In this document: piece after piece, positions 57,635 through 64,000 of the stretch
How the letters are laid out: every line of letters starts with the position of its first letter
Numbering within the stretch: the first letter of the stretch is position 1
From: Kaistia hirudinis
GTDB taxonomy: Bacteria; Pseudomonadota; Alphaproteobacteria; Rhizobiales; Kaistiaceae
Assembly (NCBI RefSeq): GCF_014196455.1
Contig: NZ_JACIDS010000004.1
Coordinates: 248,001 to 312,000 of the forward strand
Reading direction: 5' to 3'
DNA length: 64,000 nt
Position numbers and translations under genes: made by a program
Notes under the pieces: model-generated
Databases searched by the model: none
Seen by the model: the letters and a program-made list of their open reading frames with translations, nothing else
What the model was told of the DNA's origin: nothing

Positions 57635-58417
57635 ATGCTGGACGAAGCCAATGACCGCTATCGGGCGCCCGCGCTCGACAAGGGGCTGGATATCCTCGAA
57701 TTGCTGGCTTCGACCGACGAGAGCCTGACCCAGGCCGAGATCGCCAAGGCGCTCAATCGCTCGCCGAACGAGATCTACCGCATGCTCGACCGGCTCGTGC
57801 GGCGCTCCTATGTCGCGCGCATCATGGGCGACCGCTACGAGCTGACGCTGCGCCTGTTCTCGCTCGCGCATCAGCATCCGCCGGTGCGCCGCCTCGTCAG
57901 CCAGGCGCTGCCGATCATGCGCAGCTTCTGCAAGACCGCCGAGCAGGCCTGCCATCTCGCCGTCTATGATCGCGGCCGCGTCGTGGTCGTCGCGCAGATG
58001 GATGCGCCCTCCTATTGGAGCTATTCGATCCGCGTCGGCGCGCGCGTCAGCCTCTACAACACCGGCTCGGGCCATGTGCTGCTCGCCTTCGCGACGCCGC
58101 AGGAGCGCGCGATGATGGAAGCCGAACGCGAGGACCAGGCGGAGGACAAGCTGCGCCCCGACGGGCTCGACCGCCGCCTCGTGCAGATCCGCCGCGACGG
58201 CTACGAGGTGATGCCGAGCGTCCAGTCCGAGGCGGTGTACAATCTCTCGGCGCCGATCCTCGGGCCGAACGATACCGCCATCGCGGCGCTCACCTGTCCG
58301 TTCCTGCCGCGAATCGATCGCCCCAATGTGCCGGGACGCGAGGAGGTCCTGGCGATCCTGCTCGCCACGACACGCGAGCTGTCGACGGCGCTCGGCCGCG
58401 GCGAGGGGAGCGCATGA
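57635..58417 (+). CDS. IclR-family transcriptional regulator
   Basis: A 260-residue regulator. N-terminal winged helix (ALDKGLDILELLASTDESLTQAEIAKALNRSPNEIYRMLDRLVRRSYVAR, residues 10-60) and C-terminal GAF-like ligand domain (VGARVSLYNTGSGHVLLAFATPQERAMM; NLSAPILGPNDTAIAALTCPF). GGAGGGA precedes ATG 57635. It lies at the divergent centre of the locus, so it probably controls both halves in response to a sugar-derived acid. Confidence 0.9.
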   Translation: MLDEANDRYRAPALDKGLDILELLASTDESLTQAEIAKALNRSPNEIYRMLDRLVRRSYVARIMGDRYELTLRLFSLAHQHPPVRRLVSQALPIMRSFCKTAEQACHLAVYDRGRVVVVAQMDAPSYWSYSIRVGARVSLYNTGSGHVLLAFATPQERAMMEAEREDQAEDKLRPDGLDRRLVQIRRDGYEVMPSVQSEAVYNLSAPILGPNDTAIAALTCPFLPRIDRPNVPGREEVLAILLATTRELSTALGRGEGSA

Positions 58418-58510
58418 GCGCATCGCTTGCGGGCGGGCCGTTCCTTGTGAATGATATGATCACCAGTAAATGAAACATCGCCCGGCGCGCCGCCGGGCAG
58501 GGAGGCTTCG

Positions 58511-59344
58511 GTGCGGATCGTCGATACCCATCTCCACCTCGTCTATCAGGAGCGGGTCCGCTATCCCTGGCTCGCCGGCGCGCCGGCGCTGAACCGCGAC
58601 TTCACGCTCGACGAGTACTGGCCCGCGGCGAAGGCCGCCGGCATCGAGGCGGCGCTCCACATGGAGGTCGATGTCGCCGAGGCCGACATGGAGGCCGAGA
58701 CGGCCTTCGTCACCGGTCTCGGCGCGCCGGTCGTCGGCGCGATCGCCGCCTGCCGGCCGGAGAACGAAGATTTTCCGGCGCTGATCGAGCGCTATGCGGC
58801 CAATCCCGGCGTGAAGGGGCTGCGCCGTATCCTGCACCAGTCGCCGGACGAGCTCGGCCGCCGGCCGCTGTTCCAGGAGAATCTCCGCCGTCTGGCGCCG
58901 CTCGGGCTGACCTTCGATCTCTGCGTGCTCGCGCGCCAGCTTCCGATCGCGATCGAGATCGCGCGCGCGGCGCCGGACGTGCAGTTCATCCTCGACCATT
59001 GCGGCGTGCCGAACGTCAAGGATCAGGCGCTCGATCCCTGGCGCGCCGACATGACAGCGCTCGCCGAACTGCCCAATGTCGCGGCGAAGATTTCCGGCGT
59101 CATCGCCTATGGCGATCCGGCGAACTGGACGGTCGCGGACCTCCGCCCCTTTGTCGAGCACACGATCGAGGCCTTCGGCTGGGACCGCGTCGTCTGGGGC
59201 TCGGATTTTCCGGTCTGCACGCTGACCGCCGATCTGACGCGCTGGGTCGCGGCCACGCATGAGCTGATCGCCGGCGCGAGCGACGACGAAAAGACCAAGC
59301 TGCTCAGCACCAATGCCGAGCGCATCTACAAGATCACCGCCTGA
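58511..59344 (+). CDS. Amidohydrolase family 2, sugar lactonase type
   Basis: A 277-residue TIM-barrel metal hydrolase starting with GTG and the metal motif IVDTHLHLV (HxH); further ligands in LDHCG and WGSDFPV. Proteins of this shape next to 6-deoxy-sugar genes act as L-fucono-1,5-lactonase or L-rhamnono-lactonase, opening the lactone from sugar oxidation to the free acid. The dehydratase, mutarotase and oxidoreductase nearby support this; the sugar is not determined. Confidence 0.82.
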   Translation: MRIVDTHLHLVYQERVRYPWLAGAPALNRDFTLDEYWPAAKAAGIEAALHMEVDVAEADMEAETAFVTGLGAPVVGAIAACRPENEDFPALIERYAANPGVKGLRRILHQSPDELGRRPLFQENLRRLAPLGLTFDLCVLARQLPIAIEIARAAPDVQFILDHCGVPNVKDQALDPWRADMTALAELPNVAAKISGVIAYGDPANWTVADLRPFVEHTIEAFGWDRVVWGSDFPVCTLTADLTRWVAATHELIAGASDDEKTKLLSTNAERIYKITA

Positions 59345-59368
59345 ACGGCATCAACGGGGGAGGAAGAC

Positions 59369-59698
59369 ATGAAGCGGATGGGGTTCATTCTCGGCATCAA
59401 GCCCGAGGCGATCGCTGAGTATAGGCGCCTGCACGCGGCCGTCTGGCCGGGCGTGCTGGAGCGCATCGCGCTCTGCAACATCAAGAACTATTCGATCTAT
59501 CTGCGCGAGCCGGAGAACCTGCTTTTCGCCTATTTCGAATATCACGGCACCGATTTCGCCGCCGACAGCGCCAAGATGGCGGCCGATCCGGTGACGCAAG
59601 ACTGGTGGAAGGTCTGCATGCCGCTCCAGTCCCCGCTCGAAAGCCGCAAGGACGGCGAGTGGTGGGCGGAGATGGAAGAGGTATTCCATACGGATTGA
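59369..59698 (+). CDS. L-rhamnose/L-fucose mutarotase family protein
   Basis: A 109-residue dimeric alpha/beta protein of the RhaM (DUF718) family: start MKRMGFILGIKPEAIAEYRRLHAAVWPGVLERIALCNIKNYSIYL and ending DWWKVCMPLQSPLESRKDGEWWAEMEEVFH. It interconverts sugar anomers, helping a dehydrogenase use its preferred form. It points to a 6-deoxyhexose as the substrate of the whole locus. 24 bases after the lactonase gene. Confidence 0.88.
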   Translation: MKRMGFILGIKPEAIAEYRRLHAAVWPGVLERIALCNIKNYSIYLREPENLLFAYFEYHGTDFAADSAKMAADPVTQDWWKVCMPLQSPLESRKDGEWWAEMEEVFHTD

Positions 59699-59709
59699 GG
59701 GTGATTCGT

Positions 59710-59839
59710 CTTCACCTCTCCCAGAGGGAGAGGTCGGACCGAAGGTCCGGGTGAGGGGTTACGGCCTCATCCGGAGCATTCCCTAACCCCTCACCCGCCG
59801 CACGCCGTGCGTCGACCTCTCCCTCTGGGAGAGGTGAAG
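59710..59839. repeat. Palindromic repeat family A, copy 5 (most symmetric copy)
   Basis: 130 bases with perfect 26-bp terminal inverted repeats (59710-59735 versus 59814-59839), each arm itself a hairpin. Inside lie GGACC-GAA-GGTCC and TGAGGGGTTA / TAACCCCTCA. It fills nearly the whole 152-base gap between the mutarotase and oxidoreductase genes. Confidence 0.85.
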
Positions 59840-59850
59840 AATCGGGGCGT

Positions 59851-60957
59851 ATGCCGCCCAATCCCATGCCCGAGGCATCCATGGCCGATTTCGAACCGTC
59901 TTCCCTGATCCAGACCTGGCCGAAGCCCGCCGCACCGCGGCCGATCGTCATCATCGGGGCGGGGGGCATCGTCAATGACGCGCATCTGCCCGCCTATGCG
60001 ATGGCCGGCTTTCCGGTCGCCGGCATCTATGACCGCGATGTCGGCAAGGCGCGCGCGCTCGCCGAGCGCTGGGGTGTGCCGGCGCTGCGCACGGTCGACG
60101 AGACGGTCGCCGTGCGCGACGCGGTGTTCGATCTCGCGACGCCGCCGGCGGCGCATGTCGAGGTGCTGAAGCGCATCCCCAAGGGCGCCGCCGTGCTGAT
60201 CCAGAAGCCGATGGGCCGCGATCTCGACGAGGCGAGCGCCATCCTCGCGCTGTCGCGCGAGCGCGGCTTCAAGGCAGCCGTCAATTTCCAGCTGCGCTTC
60301 TCGCCGATGATGCTGGCGCTCGCCGATGCCGTCCGGCGCGGCGTGGTCGGGCGGCTGGTCGATGTCGAGGTGCATCTGAACCTCGTCACGCCCTGGCATC
60401 TCTTCCCGTTCCTCAAGGGCATGCCGCGCGTCGAGATCGCCGTCCATTCGATCCATTATCTCGATCTGATCCGCGCCTTTCTCGGCAATCCGACGGGCGT
60501 GCATGCGCGCACGCTCGGCCATCCCTCGACCGACCTCGCGCAGACGCGCACCTCCGCGCTCCTCGATTTCGGCGGCGATACGCGCTGCACGCTGTCCATC
60601 AACCACAATCATGATTTCGGCCGGCGATTCCAGGATGCAAGCTTCCGCTTCGAGGGAACGGACGGCGCGGCGCTCGTGAAGCTCGGCCTGCTGCTCAACT
60701 ATCCCGAGGGCGAGCCGGACGAGCTCTGGATTACCGGCGAGCGCGGCCCGCAGGCAAAGTGGCGGCAGGTGCGCCTCTCCGGCGGCTGGTTCCCGCACGC
60801 CTTTATCGGCGTCATGTCCAACTTGCAGCGCTTCGCGAGCGGTGAGGACGAGCGCCTCGTCACCTCGGTCGAGGATGCCTGGCACACCATGGCGCTGGTC
60901 GAGGCCGCCTTCGAATCCGCCGCGGCGCCGGCGACCGCGGTGAAGGCGGCGCCTTAG
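59851..60957 (+). CDS. Gfo/Idh/MocA family oxidoreductase
   Basis: A 368-residue NAD(P)-dependent sugar oxidoreductase: Rossmann motif VIIGAGGIVNDAHLPAY, the family Lys motif LIQKPMGRDL and HSIHYLDLIRAFLG in the C-terminal domain. Within this cluster it may oxidise the sugar to its lactone or act on a keto-intermediate. Starts at 59866 and 59881 are also possible; the Rossmann motif begins about 30 residues in. The gene starts 12 bases after a repeat element, whose GAGAGGTGAAG end could serve as its ribosome site. Confidence 0.85.
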   Translation: MPPNPMPEASMADFEPSSLIQTWPKPAAPRPIVIIGAGGIVNDAHLPAYAMAGFPVAGIYDRDVGKARALAERWGVPALRTVDETVAVRDAVFDLATPPAAHVEVLKRIPKGAAVLIQKPMGRDLDEASAILALSRERGFKAAVNFQLRFSPMMLALADAVRRGVVGRLVDVEVHLNLVTPWHLFPFLKGMPRVEIAVHSIHYLDLIRAFLGNPTGVHARTLGHPSTDLAQTRTSALLDFGGDTRCTLSINHNHDFGRRFQDASFRFEGTDGAALVKLGLLLNYPEGEPDELWITGERGPQAKWRQVRLSGGWFPHAFIGVMSNLQRFASGEDERLVTSVEDAWHTMALVEAAFESAAAPATAVKAAP

Positions 60958-61314
60958 GGGCTGCAGTGTGCGTTGGCTGGATTGCCTCGGCCGGCTCTTC
61001 GTCAATGGCATTGCGGCGCATAGGGATGGGCGCGATGAAGGCGGTCCAATCTTCCGTCATCCCGGCGAAAGCCGGGATCCATGCAGCCTGAGGCGTCGCA
61101 TCGATCAGCGCTTCGGCTGTATGGATCCCGTGTCGAGCACGGGATGACGGCGGAGACTTGGAGACGCCGGAGAATTCGACCGCTGCAGGGGAATTTCCAC
61201 ACGGCGAGCGCAGGAGCGGCGCCTTCTCATCGGCAGCCAACTTTCCCATTGATTTGCAGATGAGTTATCGATTGATATATGAAGAATGAGGCGGTCGGCA
61301 TGTGGGAGGAAGCC
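60958..61314. other. Gene-free gap of 357 bases
   Basis: No gene seen. It contains a family B repeat (61044-61155), and an AT-richer 60 bases (61250-61300, TTTGCAGATGAGTTATCGATTGATATATG) that could carry a promoter for the MaoC/CoA-transferase genes. Confidence 0.5.
61044..61155. repeat. Palindromic repeat family B, copy 2
   Basis: About 112 bases: GTCCAATC.TCCGTCATCCCGG start, GCGAAAGC hairpin, GGATCCATGCAGCCTGAGG, then CGGCTGTATGGATCCCG and GGGATGACGGCGGAGA at the end. Nearly the same as the copy at 63134-63246. Confidence 0.8.
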
Positions 61315-61896
61315 ATGACGACGAAGACCGGGGCCGGCGATGTGAGCGCTCCCACTGTGGGCGTGTCGTCGACGCATCCCAAGGACATGCCGAAGGCGCA
61401 TTCCGACCTGCCGGTCTGGAATGCCGAGAACTGGTTCTATGAGGACTGGCCCGTCGGCCAGAAGATCCGCTCGCTCCGCCGCACCATGGCCGAGGGCGAT
61501 TCGCATCTCTTCAACCTGCTCGTCACCGACATCCATCCCTATGTGCAGGACCAGATGTTCGCGGCCAGCGAGGGCGTGTTCGGGCGCCGCCTCGTCGCCG
61601 GCGCCTTCGTCTTCTCGGCCGGGCTGGGGCTCGTCGCGACCAATTGCGTCAACGCCTTTTCCTATGGCTATGACCGGCTGCGCTTCATCAAGCCGGTCTT
61701 CATCGGCGACACGATCTATTCGATCCGCACCAATCTCGAGAAGCGACCGAAATACAAGGAGATGGGCCTCATTCGCGCCTCCTATGAGGTCTTCAAGGGA
61801 GAGGGCGAGCTGGTGCTTTATTGCGAGCATCTGCAGACGGTCAAATATCGCGACGCCGCATCCTTTGCCGGCGAAATAGAGAAGCATCAGGCCTGA
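61315..61896 (+). CDS. MaoC-like protein with altered active site
   Basis: A 193-residue hot-dog protein related to the MaoC gene at 51671 (shared [18 protein letters not shown] ending). A 40-residue N-terminal extension precedes the fold. In the active-site loop TDIHPYV, Asp72 is kept, but the second position is His74 and the catalytic His position is Val77, so standard R-hydratase chemistry is doubtful. Together with the CoA-transferase 5 bases downstream it should act on a CoA ester; it could be a mesaconyl/beta-methylmalyl-CoA-type hydratase or a non-catalytic partner of the other MaoC protein. GGGAGGA sets the ATG. Confidence 0.8.
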   Translation: MTTKTGAGDVSAPTVGVSSTHPKDMPKAHSDLPVWNAENWFYEDWPVGQKIRSLRRTMAEGDSHLFNLLVTDIHPYVQDQMFAASEGVFGRRLVAGAFVFSAGLGLVATNCVNAFSYGYDRLRFIKPVFIGDTIYSIRTNLEKRPKYKEMGLIRASYEVFKGEGELVLYCEHLQTVKYRDAASFAGEIEKHQA

Positions 61897-61901
61897 AGCT
61901 T

Positions 61902-63059
61902 ATGTCGAATTCGGAATTGCCGCTGAGCGGGCTGGTCGTCGTCGACCTCTCGCAGTTCCTGTCCGGACCCTATTGCGCGCTGCGCCTCATGGATCTCGGC
62001 GCGCGCGTCATCAAGGTGGAGCGGCCGGATGGCGGCGACCTCTGCCGCCGCCTCTATCTCACCGACACGGAGATCGGCGGCGACTCGACGCTCTTTCACG
62101 CGATCAATCGCGGCAAGGAGAGCTTCGCCGTCGACATGAAGAACCCGGCCGATCTGGCGGCGCTGAAGACGCTGCTCGCCAAGGCCGACGTCGTGATGCA
62201 GAACTTCCGTCCCGGCGTGATCGATCGCCTCGGCCTCGGCTATGAGGCGGTGAAGGCGATCAATCCGGACGTCGTCTACGGGTCGATCACGGGTTACGGC
62301 CTCGAGGGGCCATGGGTCGGGCGGCCGGGGCAGGATCTGCTGGCGCAGGCGCGCTCCGGCGTCACCTGGCTCAATGGCGACGGCGACCAGGGGCCGGTGC
62401 CGTTCGGCCTCGCCATTGCCGACATGCTGGCCGGCGCCGCGCTCTGCCAGGGCCTGCTGGCCGCGCTCGTGCGCCGCGGCGTTTCCGGCAAGGGTAGCCA
62501 TGTCGAGACCAGCCTGATCGAGGCGCTGGTCGATTTCCAGTTCGAGGTGCTGACCACCTATCTCAACGACGGCCAGCGCCAGCCGAAGCGCTCGTCCTTT
62601 CGCAATGCCCATGCCTATCTCTCGGCGCCCTATGGCATCTATCCGACCCGGAATGGCTGGCTGGCGCTCGCCATGATGCCGATCCCGCGCCTCGCCGATC
62701 TCCTCGGCATGCCCGAACTCGATCCCTGGCGCGACGATCCGAAGAGCTGGTTTGCGGGCCGCGACGAAATCAAGCGGCTGATCGCGGCGAAGCTCGCGAC
62801 GGAGACGACGGACCATTGGCTGTCGATCCTGGAGCCGGCGGATGTGTGGTGCGCCAAGGTGCTGGACTGGCCGGAGCTGATGGTCAATCCGGGCTTCACG
62901 GCGCTCGACATGCTGCAGACCGTCGAGCGCGCCGACAATGTCTCCATCCGCACGACCCGCTCGCCGCTGCGCGTCGACGGCGTCCGGCCGCTGACGAGCG
63001 TTGCCGCACCGCGCATCGGCGAACATACCGACGCGATCCGCGCCGAGTTCGGATTGTGA
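61902..63059 (+). CDS. CaiB/BaiF family (class III) CoA-transferase
   Basis: A 385-residue type III CoA-transferase: N-terminal LSQFLSGPYCALRLMDLGARVIKVERPDGGD, MQNFRPGVIDRLGLGYE, and the catalytic Asp region VPFGLAIADMLAGAALCQG. It moves CoA between a carboxylic acid and an acyl-CoA donor. Starts 5 bases after the MaoC-like gene, so both form one unit. The acid could come from the upstream sugar-acid route or be unrelated. Confidence 0.9.
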   Translation: MSNSELPLSGLVVVDLSQFLSGPYCALRLMDLGARVIKVERPDGGDLCRRLYLTDTEIGGDSTLFHAINRGKESFAVDMKNPADLAALKTLLAKADVVMQNFRPGVIDRLGLGYEAVKAINPDVVYGSITGYGLEGPWVGRPGQDLLAQARSGVTWLNGDGDQGPVPFGLAIADMLAGAALCQGLLAALVRRGVSGKGSHVETSLIEALVDFQFEVLTTYLNDGQRQPKRSSFRNAHAYLSAPYGIYPTRNGWLALAMMPIPRLADLLGMPELDPWRDDPKSWFAGRDEIKRLIAAKLATETTDHWLSILEPADVWCAKVLDWPELMVNPGFTALDMLQTVERADNVSIRTTRSPLRVDGVRPLTSVAAPRIGEHTDAIRAEFGL

Positions 63060-63133
63060 AGGCTTTTGCCTTTCCTTGAGTAGTTCTACCGCCAAAGGAG
63101 TGTCGCGCCACGAGACGATGTGTCCTGATGGTG

Positions 63134-63246
63134 GTCCAATCCTCCGTCATCCCGGCGCAAGCCGGGATCCATCCAGCCTGAGGCCCCTGTCGTCCTGCGT
63201 CTCGGCTGTATGGATCCCGGGTCAAGCCCGGGATGACGGCCGAGAA
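63134..63246. repeat. Palindromic repeat family B, copy 3
   Basis: About 113 bases with the same layout as copy 2. The right-end hairpin ATCCCGGG-TCAAG-CCCGGGAT is perfect here. It fills part of the 288-base gap between the CoA-transferase and the next plus-strand gene; nothing else is seen in that gap. Confidence 0.8.
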
Positions 63247-63347
63247 TGGGGCGACGCCCGTGAAGTCTCGCCACGAGGCGAGAAACCCAACCCGTTCCGG
63301 CCGTTCGCGTCGGATAACTGCACTCTACCTGCCCGGAGACCCAGACC

Positions 63348-64000
63348 ATGACGTCCCCCACGATCACCCTCAAGGGCATGACCTGGAGCCATCCGCGCGG
63401 CTATGACCCGGTCGTTGCCTGCGCCGAGATCTATGCGCGCGAGAAGGGCGTCGCGGTCGAGTGGGACAAGCGCTCGCTGCAGGATTTCGAGACCTTTCCG
63501 GTCGACGAACTCGCCCGCGCCTATGACCTCATCGTCATCGACCATCCCCATGTCGGCCAGGTCACGAATGAGGGCTGCCTGCTGCCGCTCGATGTGCCGG
63601 GCCGCGAGGATGAGCGCGAGGCGCTGGTCGCCGGCTCGGTCGGCCCGTCCTATCCGAGCTATACGTGGCGCGGGAAGCAGTGGGCCTTCCCGATCGATGC
63701 GGCCACGCCGGTCATGGCTTATCGCCCCGACCTCATCGCGACGCCGCCGGCGACCTGGGACGAGGTGGTGGCGCTGGCCGAAGCCGGGCATGTGCTGATG
63801 CCGATGCGCCCGCCGCATGCGCTCATGGCGTTCTTCACCTTCTGCGCCCATCTCGGCACGCCCTGCAACGTGCTGGGGCCGGAGCTGATCGGGCGGAACG
63901 CCGGCGTGCGGGCCTATGAGGCGCTGCATCGCGTCATCCGCAACCTGCCGGAAATCGCGTTCGACATCGATCCGATCGAGGTGTTCGAGCGCATGGCCGA
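63348..64000 (+). CDS. Solute-binding-protein-like gene lacking a signal peptide (partial)
   Basis: Open frame from ATG 63348 to the window end (217 residues seen): TITLKGMTWSHPRGYDPVVACAEIYAREKGVAVEWDKRSLQDFE, YDLIVIDHPHVGQVTNEGCLLPLD, PIDAATPVMAYRPDLI. This is the layout of an extracellular solute-binding protein family 1 domain. However, the N-terminus has no hydrophobic segment and runs straight into the first strand. It may be cytoplasmic, or the start may be misread; no better upstream start is visible. It follows the CoA-transferase gene on the same strand. Confidence 0.75.
   Translation, partial: MTSPTITLKGMTWSHPRGYDPVVACAEIYAREKGVAVEWDKRSLQDFETFPVDELARAYDLIVIDHPHVGQVTNEGCLLPLDVPGREDEREALVAGSVGPSYPSYTWRGKQWAFPIDAATPVMAYRPDLIATPPATWDEVVALAEAGHVLMPMRPPHALMAFFTFCAHLGTPCNVLGPELIGRNAGVRAYEALHRVIRNLPEIAFDIDPIEVFERMA

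Overview
The window is a high-GC segment of an alphaproteobacterial chromosome, most likely from the Hyphomicrobiales (Rhizobiales). The gene order of the alpha-glucoside operon (aglR, then aglE-F-G-A and an aglK-type ATPase, as known from Sinorhizobium meliloti), the urtABCDE operon with a long UrtB, the MR/SDR/IclR sugar-acid cluster and a perfect CtrA box all fit that group. I cannot name the genus. I see no rRNA, tRNA, phage, insertion sequence or CRISPR array. Gene content is mostly catabolic: uptake systems with their matching enzymes.

Layout. 1-7057: alpha-glucoside uptake and hydrolysis operon (minus strand) facing its LacI-type regulator, with two copies of the same palindromic operator between them. 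7218-9180: KDGal kinase, KDPGal aldolase and a small orphan protein. 9187-15096: urea ABC transporter urtABCDE (minus), divergent from 15367-19720, a large NCS1-transporter/histidine-kinase/receiver fusion and its LuxR-type response regulator. 19775-28411: gamma-glutamyl-putrescine pathway genes (oxidase, aminotransferase, ligase; minus) facing the putrescine transporter genes potFGHI (plus). 28485-43963: a mixed region with a DUF2239 protein, AsmA-like protein, acetoacetyl-CoA synthetase, a TadG/VWA pilus-type protein behind a CtrA box, rsmE, xseA, a MarR/GST divergent pair, a ThDP enzyme, two secreted proteins and a GH2 beta-mannosidase. 44144-50014: transaldolase, a hydroxyproline-type catabolic set (deaminase, D-amino-acid dehydrogenase, epimerase) and a xylitol/polyol dehydrogenase. 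50019-51426: small envelope or stress-type genes.

51671-64000 is a second large catabolic locus around an IclR regulator. On the minus strand: MaoC-like protein, SDR, mandelate-racemase-group dehydratase and a sugar ABC importer. On the plus strand: amidohydrolase (lactonase type), L-rhamnose/L-fucose mutarotase-like protein, Gfo/Idh oxidoreductase, a second MaoC-like protein with a degenerate active site, a CaiB/BaiF CoA-transferase and a solute-binding-protein-like gene without a signal peptide, cut by the window end. It combines an oxidative 6-deoxy-sugar/sugar-acid route with CoA-ester enzymes and is the best candidate here for an undescribed pathway.

Two families of palindromic intergenic repeats (five and three clear copies) are present. 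Every clear copy lies between consecutive same-strand genes inside predicted operons. Strong hairpins also follow the solute-binding-protein gene in the agl, urt and pot operons, and a repeat copy occupies that position in the 55-kb sugar operon.
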